DNA of 64,000 nt from Fodinibius sp051746985 (GTDB taxonomy: Bacteria > Bacteroidota > Rhodothermia > Balneolales > Balneolaceae), in the NCBI GenBank assembly GCA_051746985.1, contig JBNJFP010000003.1:58952-122951 (forward strand). The letters run 5' to 3'. Of this stretch, positions 51,832 through 61,480 are shown piece after piece (position 1 is the first letter of the stretch; the number at the start of each line of letters is the position of its first letter). The notes under the pieces were generated by a model that did no database searches, was not told the origin of the DNA, and worked only from the letters and a program-made list of their open reading frames with translations. The position numbers were made by a program, and so were the translations under genes.

Positions 51832-54819
51832 ATGGAGTTACATACATACAGGCGGATTTTATTTAAGGATGTAATTAAAAAAATAGGAGTTGTCATTACG
51901 GCAACAGTGATGATGCTCTTTATTTCAACGGATGGTTTTGCAGATGCTGGAATTACCGGGGATGCGTTGGCTGGATCTATTTACGGTACGGTGGTTGACG
52001 CCCAAACCGGAGAGCCGTTACCCGGTGCCAATGTTATATTGGAAGGCACCAATCAAGGTACTTCGGTAGATGCCAATGGTAATTATGAGCTAACAGGTGT
52101 TGAGCCGGGAACGCACACGCTTGTTGTTCGTTTCGTGGGGTTTCAGGAATTTCGCCAGGAGGTAGAAGTTTCCGATGAGCAATCCACAGAGGTTAACATA
52201 GAACTCCAGGAAGAGTCGGTTGGCCTTGACGAAGTGGTTGTTACAGCAACAGGAGAAATGCGTTCCAAAGAAGTTGGAACCAGTCTATCGAGAATTGATG
52301 CCAATGAATTTGAAGCGGGTTCGGTAAGTAATACCGAAGATATACTAAATGGCAGGGTGACCGGTGCTACCATACTATCTAATTCAGGGAATCCCGGTAC
52401 GGGAGGTACAATCAGGCTGCGGGGAAACAATAGTATTTCGCAGAACAACAATCCTATTATTTACGTGGATGGAGTTAGAATCAGTAGTGGCAGCACTCCA
52501 ACTCATCAAGCTTCCAGGCAATCATCATCACCACTAAATGATATTAATCCGAGTGATATTGAAAATATTGATATTGTAAAAGGAGCGGCCGCAACAACCC
52601 TATACGGAACGGAAGCCTCGGGCGGAGTTATCAGAATTACAACCAAGCAAGGCCGGTCTGGCGAAACCCAATGGAATGCTGGTATTACCGGTGGATTTAA
52701 TAATATAGGACACTTTGGTCCCAAGGAAGATAATCCCACAGGCTTATTTATGGGAAGATGCCGTGGTGATGGTTTGGAAACCTACGATGGGACGACCTTT
52801 GAGGATGCGAACTGCCCCGATAATGATTCCTGGCTGCAAAATGGTTTGGTGCAGCGTTATAACTTAGATGTTTCCAGCGGTGTCGATAATTTCACGTATT
52901 ACTTGTCGGGTGAATATGAAAATGAAGAAGGTGTCATCAATAATGGTGGTGGAACCCGTGGATTAGGGTTCCGTGGTAACTTCCAGTTTAATCCTATTGA
53001 TGAGGTATCCATAACCTATAACTCATCTTATAACAACGACAACACTGATTGGGTGCCTTCTGGTAATAATGGCGATGGTTTTGTGCTGAATGTAACGCGT
53101 GGCCCGGGCGGTAACTTTTCTGGTGCCTCGGGTTGTGACGATCCTAATGCCATTTGTGTTGACAATGGAGAAATCCTTGAAAGCGTGAATATTTCTAACA
53201 GGGAGCACTTTGTTAATAGCCTGGTTATTGAAACCAATACGTTTGAAAACCTCAGTAACCGATTGACCTTTGGGTACGATTACAATACTTCTGAATTGGA
53301 GTCAACCCAGAACTTTGGATACTCGAGAACGCCTTTAGGTCAGCAAAGTATCACCGATTGGAAAGAAACGGTTCTTTCATTTGAATATCTTGGAACGTTA
53401 GATCAGGCAATAAATGAAGACATTAACCTGACGTTAAACTGGGGTGGACAACTTTATAGAGAAAAATCGCAAACGACCGACTTGTTTGCCGAAGATTTTT
53501 CGGGTCCTCAGGAACCTACACTTACCTCCGGAGCACGAACGAACATTAGTGGCGACTCCAGGATTACCGTTACAACCGGTGGATTTTTTGGTCAGGCCGC
53601 TTTCGACTTATACGACAAGTTGTTTGTTGAAACCGGGGTCCGTGTAGATGGGCACTCGGCTTTCGGTGACAATTATGGGTTAGAAGTATATCCCAAGGTA
53701 AGTACCTCTTATGTGCTATCGGATTACGATTTTTGGCCTACCTCGTGGTGGAATACCATGCGATTGCGTGCCGCAGTTGGACAAGCTGGTCAGGCCCCGG
53801 GAGCTTTTGACGCCGTTCGAACCTGGCGGCCCATTGCCGGGGAAGATGGTCAGCCCGGATTTACGCCAAATCAAATTGGTAACCCTGATCTTGGACCCGA
53901 GCGAAGTACGGAATTTGAAACCGGCTTTACTGCCAGTTTTCTTGACGGCCGGGTATCCACAGATTTTACCTACTATGATCAAACAACGACGGATGCGCTA
54001 ATTCCGATACCTTCGGTCCCTTCTGAAGGATTCCTTGCATCACAGGTACAAAATGTAGGTGAGGTTAAGAACAGTGGAATTGAAGCCGATTTGGATCTTA
54101 CCGTCTTACAGTTATCGGATGTTCAATGGGATATGAAATTCGGTTTTTCCAAAGAAAATAGTGAGGCCGTAAATTTAGGCAATACCGATGAAATTACTGT
54201 TGCCTACTTTGCACGAACATATATTAAAGAAGGCTATCCGGTTCCGGGAGTCTTTGGGGCTAAAATTACCAACCCGGATGAGGTTGCCGATCCAGAATAT
54301 GAGGAAGATCATTATTTTGGTCCGTCATATCCTGATAAATCTATTTCATTGGGTACCACTATTCGACTTAAGGATGGCCTTGTATTAGATGCCTTGGGTG
54401 AATTCAAATACGGTGGTTACATGTTAAACGGAACGGCCTATCAAAATGTACGCCGTGGTGTATGGCCCTCGTGCTATGATTCGCAGCAACAAGATCCTTC
54501 TTCGCTTACAGCAAGCGAAAGAGCAAGATGTGCGCTAAACTCCGGCGATGTAAGTCCACGGTACGACCATTGGATTGAGTCAACAGACTTTTTTAAGCTG
54601 CGTCACATTTCTTTGACCTATAATTTCCCCGAGAAATTATTAGTGGGCGGGGTTCAATCGGCTAAGCTTAAGTTAGCAGCCCGCAATTTGTTGACAATCA
54701 CTGACTATTCAGGAACCGATCCTGAGATAGACGATTATCGCAACAGCTTGGCACGGCGCGATTATTATGCTATGCCAACGTACAGATCCTTTTTAGCAAC
54801 GTTTAACTTCTCGTTCTAA
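51832..54819 (+). CDS. SusC/RagA-type TonB-dependent outer-membrane transporter
   Basis: 995 aa. Signal peptide (about 1-38), CarboxypepD-regulatory-like domain (about 48-130, GSIYGTVVDAQTGEPLPGANV), DEVVVTATGE, a plug domain (about 150-260, with IRLRGNNSISQNNNPIIYVDGVRI), and a large barrel ending in FLATFNFSF with terminal Phe. It is a SusC-like channel opened by TonB, with an external SusD-like lid. The gene directly downstream is SusD; the two peptidase-like genes after it suggest peptides rather than glycans as cargo. Confidence 0.93.
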   Translation: MELHTYRRILFKDVIKKIGVVITATVMMLFISTDGFADAGITGDALAGSIYGTVVDAQTGEPLPGANVILEGTNQGTSVDANGNYELTGVEPGTHTLVVRFVGFQEFRQEVEVSDEQSTEVNIELQEESVGLDEVVVTATGEMRSKEVGTSLSRIDANEFEAGSVSNTEDILNGRVTGATILSNSGNPGTGGTIRLRGNNSISQNNNPIIYVDGVRISSGSTPTHQASRQSSSPLNDINPSDIENIDIVKGAAATTLYGTEASGGVIRITTKQGRSGETQWNAGITGGFNNIGHFGPKEDNPTGLFMGRCRGDGLETYDGTTFEDANCPDNDSWLQNGLVQRYNLDVSSGVDNFTYYLSGEYENEEGVINNGGGTRGLGFRGNFQFNPIDEVSITYNSSYNNDNTDWVPSGNNGDGFVLNVTRGPGGNFSGASGCDDPNAICVDNGEILESVNISNREHFVNSLVIETNTFENLSNRLTFGYDYNTSELESTQNFGYSRTPLGQQSITDWKETVLSFEYLGTLDQAINEDINLTLNWGGQLYREKSQTTDLFAEDFSGPQEPTLTSGARTNISGDSRITVTTGGFFGQAAFDLYDKLFVETGVRVDGHSAFGDNYGLEVYPKVSTSYVLSDYDFWPTSWWNTMRLRAAVGQAGQAPGAFDAVRTWRPIAGEDGQPGFTPNQIGNPDLGPERSTEFETGFTASFLDGRVSTDFTYYDQTTTDALIPIPSVPSEGFLASQVQNVGEVKNSGIEADLDLTVLQLSDVQWDMKFGFSKENSEAVNLGNTDEITVAYFARTYIKEGYPVPGVFGAKITNPDEVADPEYEEDHYFGPSYPDKSISLGTTIRLKDGLVLDALGEFKYGGYMLNGTAYQNVRRGVWPSCYDSQQQDPSSLTASERARCALNSGDVSPRYDHWIESTDFFKLRHISLTYNFPEKLLVGGVQSAKLKLAARNLLTITDYSGTDPEIDDYRNSLARRDYYAMPTYRSFLATFNFSF

Positions 54820-54875
54820 GAGGATATACCATGAAATTGATTCCAAAGAAATTGAAGACACAAAAATCGAATGTT

Positions 54876-56066
54876 ATGAAGAAACTAATATCAGTAATAG
54901 CGATTATTACTTTAATAAGTGGTTGTGATGTCCAGAATCCAGGGCCTATAGAGGAGAGTTCATTAGATTCTGAAGAGGCCGTGCCCGGCTTGGTCGTGGG
55001 GATGTCTGCAGACCTTTCCTTTGCATATCGTTCTACGACCTACTGGGGTAGTATCTGGGCTGACGAGCAGACCCATAGTGGAACATTTTCAGCGCCCACT
55101 GTTTTTAGTAGTGGCGAAATAAATAGTGCAGATGTTGATCCCTGGTGGGAAGATGCCCAACGTGCACGATGGGTAGCCGAAGATGGTATCGAAAGAATAG
55201 AAGGTATCCTTGGGGATGATGAATTCAATAACAGTCCAGATGTGGCCAAGGCATATCTTTATGCGGGATATTCGAACCGCATGTTAGGTGAAAATGCCTG
55301 TAACGCTGTAATTGATGGCGGAGAACGACAACCCAATACTGTTCATTTTGAACGAGCAGAAGAGCATTTTTCCAATGCCTTAACTATAGCAGATAATCTG
55401 GGAGATGATCATTTATACAACGCCGCACTGGCAGGACGTGCATCAGTTCGAGCTGCGTTGGGTAACTGGACCGAAGCAGCCAATGATGCTGTAGATGTCC
55501 CCATCGATTATGTGTTCGAGGCCGTATATTCAATAAACAGTGCCCGCGAAAATAACGACTGGCCTTCCCGAACTACCGAAAGAGGAGAGTACACCGTTTG
55601 GGATACACAGTGGGAAGGCGTTGACGATCCCCGGCTTCCGCAAGAAGTACAGGAAACTTCCGAAGGCGATACCGCAACGGCAGCTAATGGTACTACGCCC
55701 TGGATTACCCAGATGAAGTATCCGTCTGATGATACAAATATAGCCCTTTCCAAAGGAACCGAAATGCTGCTAATTCGTGCGGAAATGGAATTGCGCGAAA
55801 ACCAGGATTTTGATCAGGCAATGGATTACATCAACCAGGGAAGAGATTACCACGGGCTGTCAGACCTAAGCGCAAATGATCTTGAAGAAGCGTGGGGACA
55901 CCTGCAGGACGAACGCGGCAAAGACATGTGGTTGGAAGGCCGTCGTTTTTGGGATCTCAGAAGATGGTATGAAGATTCCGGTCCCGCCAACAACAACTAT
56001 CTTGATCCCCAAGACAAGTGTGTACCCATCGGACAGGGAGAGCTTGATATGAACGAAAATTTATAA
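54876..56066 (+). CDS. SusD/RagB-like surface lipoprotein
   Basis: 396 aa from ATG 54876 (the frame extends to 54831 but MKKLISVIAIITLISGC is the real signal, Cys at 17). Contains the TPR-like helices of SusD (about 60-200) and the C-terminal WLEGRRFWDLRRWYEDSG motif that marks the family. Shorter than typical SusD (about 500 aa), so the ligand-binding loops are reduced. Cargo-binding lid of the SusC channel, 57 bp upstream. A hairpin follows at 56076. Confidence 0.88.
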   Translation: MKKLISVIAIITLISGCDVQNPGPIEESSLDSEEAVPGLVVGMSADLSFAYRSTTYWGSIWADEQTHSGTFSAPTVFSSGEINSADVDPWWEDAQRARWVAEDGIERIEGILGDDEFNNSPDVAKAYLYAGYSNRMLGENACNAVIDGGERQPNTVHFERAEEHFSNALTIADNLGDDHLYNAALAGRASVRAALGNWTEAANDAVDVPIDYVFEAVYSINSARENNDWPSRTTERGEYTVWDTQWEGVDDPRLPQEVQETSEGDTATAANGTTPWITQMKYPSDDTNIALSKGTEMLLIRAEMELRENQDFDQAMDYINQGRDYHGLSDLSANDLEEAWGHLQDERGKDMWLEGRRFWDLRRWYEDSGPANNNYLDPQDKCVPIGQGELDMNENL

Positions 56067-56075
56067 GCCAATCTA

Positions 56076-56138
56076 ATATCCCAAAAGCAGTATTCTGATT
56101 CCTTTTTTATACAGAGTCTGTTTTTGGGATATATTTTT
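56076..56138 (+). terminator. Terminator-like long hairpin after susD
   Basis: ATATCCCAAAA (56076-56086) pairs with TTTTGGGATAT (56122-56132), with a 35-nt loop, and ATTTTTCT follows. It may terminate or weaken transcription between the SusCD genes and the gamma-glutamyltransferase gene. Confidence 0.5.
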
Positions 56139-56169
56139 CTATAAAAATAAACTATTAATCAATATTACT

Positions 56170-57984
56170 ATGAGCAGGAAAAATATATCTGCGTTAGAAA
56201 ATTATGCCCAGCTTCAACACCTGATTGTACTTTTGCTCTTTTTATTTGTGGCTTGTACTCCACAAGAAGGGGCCCAGATTGTTGATAATGAATCAGACCG
56301 TGGAAAGCGATTGGTGGGGGAACAGGCAATGGTGAGTTCCGCGCATCCCCTGGCAAGTGAAGCCGGATTGGAAATGTTGGAAAAGGGCGGAAATGCCGTT
56401 GACGCCGCCGTAGCAACTGCTTTTGCTTTAAATGTAGTGGAGCCAAATATGTCGGGCGTAGGGGGCGGTGGCAGTATGTTAGTTTGGGATAAAAATGAAA
56501 AGGAATCGGATTATGTCGATTTCTATTCTGCAAAACGTGCCGAGTCTTATAAGGATGTAAACTATGACCAATACGGAGAGGATGACTTTAATCTTTTATC
56601 CACTGGCATCCCGGGTACCGTAGATGGTTTGTTACAAGCTTTGGAACAACATGGAACGATGAGTCGCGAAGAGGTTATGGGGCCGGCCATTGAATATGCT
56701 ACAGAAGGATTTCCGATCTATATGACGCTGGCCCAGTTTATCAGGGATGAAGAGGAAAAACTAACGCGTTATGAAGGAGCTAAGAAAACCTTTTATCCTG
56801 ATGGAGAACCGCTGGACGTTGGGGAAGTCCTGAAGCAGCCAGAGTTGGCGGAAACACTGCAATCTATTTCTGACGAAGGGGCCTCAGCTTTTTACGAGGG
56901 CGAAAATGCTCAGGATATTGTGGAGGTGCTTAACGAGGCGGGGAACCCCGCAACCGTTGATGATCTCTCAGAGTATGAGCCTCAATGGGATAAAACACCT
57001 TTAAAAGGCCATTATAAAGATTACCAGTTACTTTCTGCGCCCCTCCCGCAAACCGGTGTTTATATAATCCAGGCCCTGCAGATGCTGGAGTCTTTCAACC
57101 TCAATGAAATTGGACTTCCAACAGAATCAGCAGAAGCATTCGATATTATTACCTCAGCATTGCGACTTACTAATGCTGATCGACGGGAATATGTATCGGA
57201 TCCCAATTGGGAAGATATCCCTATTGATGGATTAATCTCTGGTGAATATATAAAAGAGCGTAGCGAATTAGTTGGAACGGGATCGGCCCGGGATGAGATA
57301 GAGGCCGGCAAGCCTTCAAAAGCGGTTGCCCAAAAAGCAACTTCCGAAAGAACCTTACAGCAGATTTCTCCGGATACAAAAACGGAGCAATTTGCATCGG
57401 CCGCAAACAATGCCAAGAAGCAGGCCAAAGCCGGTGGCGAAACAACGCATATATCGGTAATTGACGCTGATGGAAATGCCGTTTCACTATCAACAACATT
57501 GAGTCATGTTTTTGGTTCCGGGGCCTGGGTAAATGGGTTTATTTTAAACAACTCGGGATTTGATTTTTCTGATTTAGAGGATGAAAAAGATTGGGAATCT
57601 GCCCATCCCTACAGAATACGAGCGTCCACCATTTCTCCAACAATCATTCTTGATGAAAATGAGGAGGTTCGTTTAGTTATTGGGGCTCCGGGGGGCGGGA
57701 GAATACCTACCGCTATTTTGCAAAATACGCTGTTTATCCTTGAATATGGGCTGGATCCTTATGATGCTGTATTGATGCCTCGAATATTTCCTGATTATGA
57801 AGAACCCGAAGTGGAAATCGAAAAGGGTTTTGAACCAATAGTGCTTAAAAATGTACGGGACATGGGATATGATATTCAGGCTCTCTCGGAGGGGTATGCA
57901 CGGATGTATTTGGTAGCACAAGAAAATGGAAAGCTTATTGGAGTAGCTGATCCACGTCATGATGGTGAAGTACGGGGATTCTAA
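56170..57984 (+). CDS. ggt: Gamma-glutamyltransferase
   Basis: 604 aa. Signal/lipobox FVACTPQEG (Cys near 37), then the GGT fold. The autoprocessing nucleophile is T425 in GGETTHISVID, followed by GSGAWVNGFILNNSGFDFS and the gly-rich GAPGGGRIPTAI. Cleaves gamma-glutamyl bonds of glutathione or related peptides in the periplasm or on the cell surface. Lies between susD and the M14 peptidase gene, both in the same direction, suggesting a peptide-use operon. Confidence 0.93.
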   Translation: MSRKNISALENYAQLQHLIVLLLFLFVACTPQEGAQIVDNESDRGKRLVGEQAMVSSAHPLASEAGLEMLEKGGNAVDAAVATAFALNVVEPNMSGVGGGGSMLVWDKNEKESDYVDFYSAKRAESYKDVNYDQYGEDDFNLLSTGIPGTVDGLLQALEQHGTMSREEVMGPAIEYATEGFPIYMTLAQFIRDEEEKLTRYEGAKKTFYPDGEPLDVGEVLKQPELAETLQSISDEGASAFYEGENAQDIVEVLNEAGNPATVDDLSEYEPQWDKTPLKGHYKDYQLLSAPLPQTGVYIIQALQMLESFNLNEIGLPTESAEAFDIITSALRLTNADRREYVSDPNWEDIPIDGLISGEYIKERSELVGTGSARDEIEAGKPSKAVAQKATSERTLQQISPDTKTEQFASAANNAKKQAKAGGETTHISVIDADGNAVSLSTTLSHVFGSGAWVNGFILNNSGFDFSDLEDEKDWESAHPYRIRASTISPTIILDENEEVRLVIGAPGGGRIPTAILQNTLFILEYGLDPYDAVLMPRIFPDYEEPEVEIEKGFEPIVLKNVRDMGYDIQALSEGYARMYLVAQENGKLIGVADPRHDGEVRGF

Positions 57985-58032
57985 TTTTGATGGGCTTAAA
58001 CTAATATAAAAACGAATATAATCTACTTTACT

Positions 58033-60678
58033 ATGGCAGATTTTTTTAAAAAGTGGCTGCTTAAATCCGGTTTTTGTCTCTTGCTGTTTGGGATGTTATC
58101 TGTTCAATTATTTGCACAAGAGGTACCCAAGCCTGCCGATGTGTTTGGCTTTGAGCCAGGGGCCGATTACGAACTTATCGATAACGATCAGCTTGAAAAA
58201 TATTACCGGGCACTGGCCGATGCCAGTGATCGGGTGGTGCTCAAAGAGATCGGCGAAACACACCGCGGAAATACGTTGTTGCTGCTGATCATCTCAAGTA
58301 AAGAAAACCTGGCTAATCTCGACAAGTATAAGGGGATAAGCCAAAAGTTGGCGAAGGCAAAAGAGCTGTCCGACGATAAAGCCCAAGAGCTGTCAAAAGA
58401 GGGAAAGACGGTGGTGTGGATAGATAGCGGTTTGCACTCCACGGAATTGGCTCATAGTCAGCATAATCCCGTTTTTGCTTATAAAATGGCCACCAGTGAA
58501 TCAGCAGAATTTAAACAGATGCGCGATGAAGTAATTCTGTTGAATATGCCCATGATGAATCCGGACGGACACAATATTGTGGTGGACTGGTATCGCCAGC
58601 AGAAAGATACCGAGTTTGCCAACACCAATCCCCCGGAGGTATATCACGAATATATCGGCCATGACAATAACCGGGACTGGTATATGATGTTGCAAAATGA
58701 ATCACAAGCGGTATCAAACGTACTATATAAAGAGTGGTTTCCCCAGATCGTAGTCAATCACCACCAGATGGGCGAAATGCCACCGCGGATGTTTATCCCG
58801 CCCTTTGCCAATCCCATTAACCCCAATATTCCGGCTATGGCCGTACGGGGAACAAATTTAGTGGGAGAGCACATGGCCAACCGTTTTGCCGGGGAAGGCA
58901 AATCCGGGGTGATACAGGGGATTACCTTCAACATGTGGTGGAACGGAGGCATGCGCACCGTCCCCTATTTCCATAACATGGTAGGCATTTTAACCGAATC
59001 CACTCACAGTTCGCCCATACCCAAGGAATGGGATGAAGATGATATACCCGAAAAAATTGTAAGAGGAGGGAATGAAATTTCGATGGAGGAATCCAGCATT
59101 TTCTATCCTGATCCCTGGGAAGGTGGAACAGCCTCTATGAAACAGATGGTGGATTATCACCTTACCGCCTCGATGGGCGTGATGGATATTGCGGTAAAAC
59201 GTCAGGATGAATGGCTATACAACATGTACCAAATGGGACGCGATGCCATCGAAAAGGGGCAGCAAAAAGATCCCTACGCCTATGTGATATCTCCAGATCA
59301 GTGGGATCGTGCTGAAACGGTTAATATGTTAAAAGCACTGCAGAAAGGAGGCATCCAGATACACAGGGCCACGTCTGATTTTGAATTTAATGGCGAAACC
59401 TATCCCGAAGATAGTTATGTCATTTATACCTCGCAGGCGTTTCGTCCCTATTTGATAGATCTGATGGAACCACAGTTTTATCCCGACCGCAGATTGTATC
59501 CCGACGGACCGCCCGAGCCGCCCTATGATATGGCCGGATGGACCCTGCCCATACAAATGGGAGTAGATGTTGACAGACTGGAAGAGAAGATAGAAATCCA
59601 GACGAAAACAGTAGATAAAATAACCCCATTTGAAGGCGATATTGACAGACGAGTGGAAGGATACGTTTTATCCTCCCGGTCAAATATGGATATGGTAGCC
59701 GTTAATCGCTTGCTGCAAGATGGTCATGGGGTACATCGGTTGGCTGAGGGAACCGATGAGTTGCCCGCCGGATCGTTTTATGTAAAGCGAAGCAAGTCGG
59801 TTCAAAATATCCTTAAAGAGGCGGCTGATGAGTTTGGATTGCAGATTTCAGGAGTAAACGAAAAGCCCAGTGTTGAATTAATGAAGCTCAATAATCCCCG
59901 GGTTGGAATCTATCAATCGTGGACTGCTTCTATGGATGAAGGGTGGACCCGCTGGATCTTTGATAACTATGATTTTGATTACAGTGTATTGCATGACTCG
60001 GATCTGCAAAATAGAGATCTGGATGAGTATGATATAATCATTTTACCCTCTATGTCCGCTTCTCGAATTTTGAATGGGCATGAACAGGGAACGATGCCCA
60101 AAGAATATGTGGGCGGCTTGGGAATAGAAGGTACCTATCAGCTGAAGAAGTTTGTGGAAACCGGTGGTACCGTTGTGGGCTGGGAAGGAGCCACTGATTT
60201 CTTAATAAATCAGTTTGGGTTACCTGTTGAGGATGCCCTTGCCAACGTAGCACAAGACGAGTTTTTTATTCCGGGATCGTTGATTAAAATGAAGACCGAT
60301 AATGCTAATCCACAGGCTTACGGTGTTGAAGAAGATCATGCTGGCTTTTTCCTTGGAAACAGCAAGGCATTTTCGGTGGTAGAACCCGCTGAAGTGGAAG
60401 GCAAGAAAGCCGAAGGACCACCCGTTGAAGTCTTTTCCTGGTATGAAGATGAAGACCTGCTATTAAGTGGATGGGCCCTGGGTGAAGAGGAACATCTTGC
60501 CGGTAAGCCAGCGGCACTACGAGTGGGCCTGGGTGATGGAGAAGTGGTGCTGGTTGGTTTTCGACCACAGCTGCGGGCGCAGTCGCGGGCGACCTTCAAA
60601 TTTCTGTTTAACCCAATATTTAATTCAGCATCAGGAGATCTTTCTGAAATCTCCGAATGGACCCAGGGAAGTGAATAA
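58033..60678 (+). CDS. M14-family zinc carboxypeptidase
   Basis: 881 aa. Signal peptide about 1-29. Zinc motif H135-S-T-E138 in DSGLHSTE, MPMMNPDGHN, a third His in the EYIGHDNNRDW/VVNHHQMGE region and the catalytic Glu in GILTESTHSSP are visible (residues 30-370). The C-terminal half (about 450-880) has a ThuA/DJ-1-like layout (RVGIYQSWTASMDEGW, IILPSMSASRIL) as seen in large M14 proteins of this group. Trims peptides before or after SusCD uptake. Ends with a good terminator at 60702. Confidence 0.9.
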   Translation: MADFFKKWLLKSGFCLLLFGMLSVQLFAQEVPKPADVFGFEPGADYELIDNDQLEKYYRALADASDRVVLKEIGETHRGNTLLLLIISSKENLANLDKYKGISQKLAKAKELSDDKAQELSKEGKTVVWIDSGLHSTELAHSQHNPVFAYKMATSESAEFKQMRDEVILLNMPMMNPDGHNIVVDWYRQQKDTEFANTNPPEVYHEYIGHDNNRDWYMMLQNESQAVSNVLYKEWFPQIVVNHHQMGEMPPRMFIPPFANPINPNIPAMAVRGTNLVGEHMANRFAGEGKSGVIQGITFNMWWNGGMRTVPYFHNMVGILTESTHSSPIPKEWDEDDIPEKIVRGGNEISMEESSIFYPDPWEGGTASMKQMVDYHLTASMGVMDIAVKRQDEWLYNMYQMGRDAIEKGQQKDPYAYVISPDQWDRAETVNMLKALQKGGIQIHRATSDFEFNGETYPEDSYVIYTSQAFRPYLIDLMEPQFYPDRRLYPDGPPEPPYDMAGWTLPIQMGVDVDRLEEKIEIQTKTVDKITPFEGDIDRRVEGYVLSSRSNMDMVAVNRLLQDGHGVHRLAEGTDELPAGSFYVKRSKSVQNILKEAADEFGLQISGVNEKPSVELMKLNNPRVGIYQSWTASMDEGWTRWIFDNYDFDYSVLHDSDLQNRDLDEYDIIILPSMSASRILNGHEQGTMPKEYVGGLGIEGTYQLKKFVETGGTVVGWEGATDFLINQFGLPVEDALANVAQDEFFIPGSLIKMKTDNANPQAYGVEEDHAGFFLGNSKAFSVVEPAEVEGKKAEGPPVEVFSWYEDEDLLLSGWALGEEEHLAGKPAALRVGLGDGEVVLVGFRPQLRAQSRATFKFLFNPIFNSASGDLSEISEWTQGSE

Positions 60679-60701
60679 CCTTAATTGGTATAAGTTTGGA
60701 G

Positions 60702-60729
60702 GGGCCAGGCATTCTGCTTGGCCCTTTTT
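60702..60729 (+). terminator. Terminator after the M14 peptidase gene
   Basis: GGGCCA (60702-60707) pairs with TGGCCC (60719-60724), followed by TTTTTA. Ends the SusCD/ggt/M14 transcript. Confidence 0.7.
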
Positions 60730-60870
60730 ATTTAGGGAGATAATTGTCTCCGGTGTTTAGGTCTTTAAAGTTTAATTGCACCTAAAATTTCCGCTAAGTT
60801 CAATAAAATTAGGCTTGGGAGTCACGGAGTCTTTGTTAACTCCTTGCCAAGGGCTGATCCATCTTCGCTG

Positions 60871-60932
60871 CCAGTAAAAGAGTTGGCACGGAGAAGGTAC
60901 GGTATTTGACAGGAGAACTCTTGCCTTACTGG
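60871..60932. repeat. Two-part inverted repeat in a gene-free stretch
   Basis: CCAGTAA then AAGAGTT (60871-60884) pair with AACTCTT and TTACTGG (60916-60932, with a 3-base bulge). It lies in the 802-bp stretch 60679-61480, which has no convincing ORF. Structured RNA or a mobile-element relic; undetermined. Confidence 0.45.
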
Positions 60933-61261
60933 TAGCCACCTAATTTTTAAAAGAGTACGTTCAAAAAGTAACCCTTTCGGTACGTTACCAAAAGAGGGGA
61001 GGCGTTTCTTTTTCTGATACCAGAGTTAATGAAAGCCTAAAAAAGAAAGGATTTTCACCAAAAGATAAAGCCCGTAACTCTTTGTGAATTAAGGGCTTGG
61101 TAGGAAGTACGCCTGAGAGTTATGGCTTTACTGCTTTTTGTTACCCTAAAATGCCGCTTATATCGTTTAAACGTATTATTGCATATGCAACTAATACATT
61201 GAAAAGTGGGAAAATGAAGGATTTGTTGGACAAATGTTGGACAGAATTTGTCTTATATAGG

Positions 61262-61281
61262 ACATTTGTATATACAAATGT
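61262..61281. repeat. 20-bp perfect palindrome
   Basis: ACATTTGTATATACAAATGT is its own reverse complement. Nearby, TGTTGGACA is repeated twice with a 2-bp spacer (about 61227-61246). Both fall in the AT-rich upstream region of the nucleotidyltransferase pair and could be operators or replication/recombination marks. Confidence 0.5.
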
Positions 61282-61412
61282 ATGTTGTTGTATATACATT
61301 TAATAAGTAAAGTTATAGAGTTTTTATGTCTTTGAAATGTTAATATAATTATTAAAATATCAAGAATACTAATATGCGTTTTACGCTCTTTCTTGTAATG
61401 TAAATTGCAGTG

Positions 61413-61469
61413 TCAAGTATTATTGATAAATATCAACTATATTTGACATTAATCAAGTATTATTGATAA
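61413..61469. promoter_or_regulatory. Direct repeats before the winged-helix gene
   Basis: TCAAGTATTATTGATAA occurs at 61413-61429 and 61453-61469 (40-bp period), 12 bp before the start codon; a TTGATA/TATCAA inversion overlaps the first copy. The position suggests autorepression by the encoded winged-helix protein. Confidence 0.5.
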
Positions 61470-61480
61470 GTTGATCTGTT

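Noticed and set aside
61097..61303. 68-aa ORF in the AT-rich gap
   Set aside because: It runs across the 20-bp palindrome and TGTTGGACA repeats, and has low-complexity TTC/TAT codons at its end.
61413..61469. CRISPR array
   Set aside because: Only two repeat copies with a 23-bp spacer, no Cas genes, and a position at a start codon; operator repeats are more likely.
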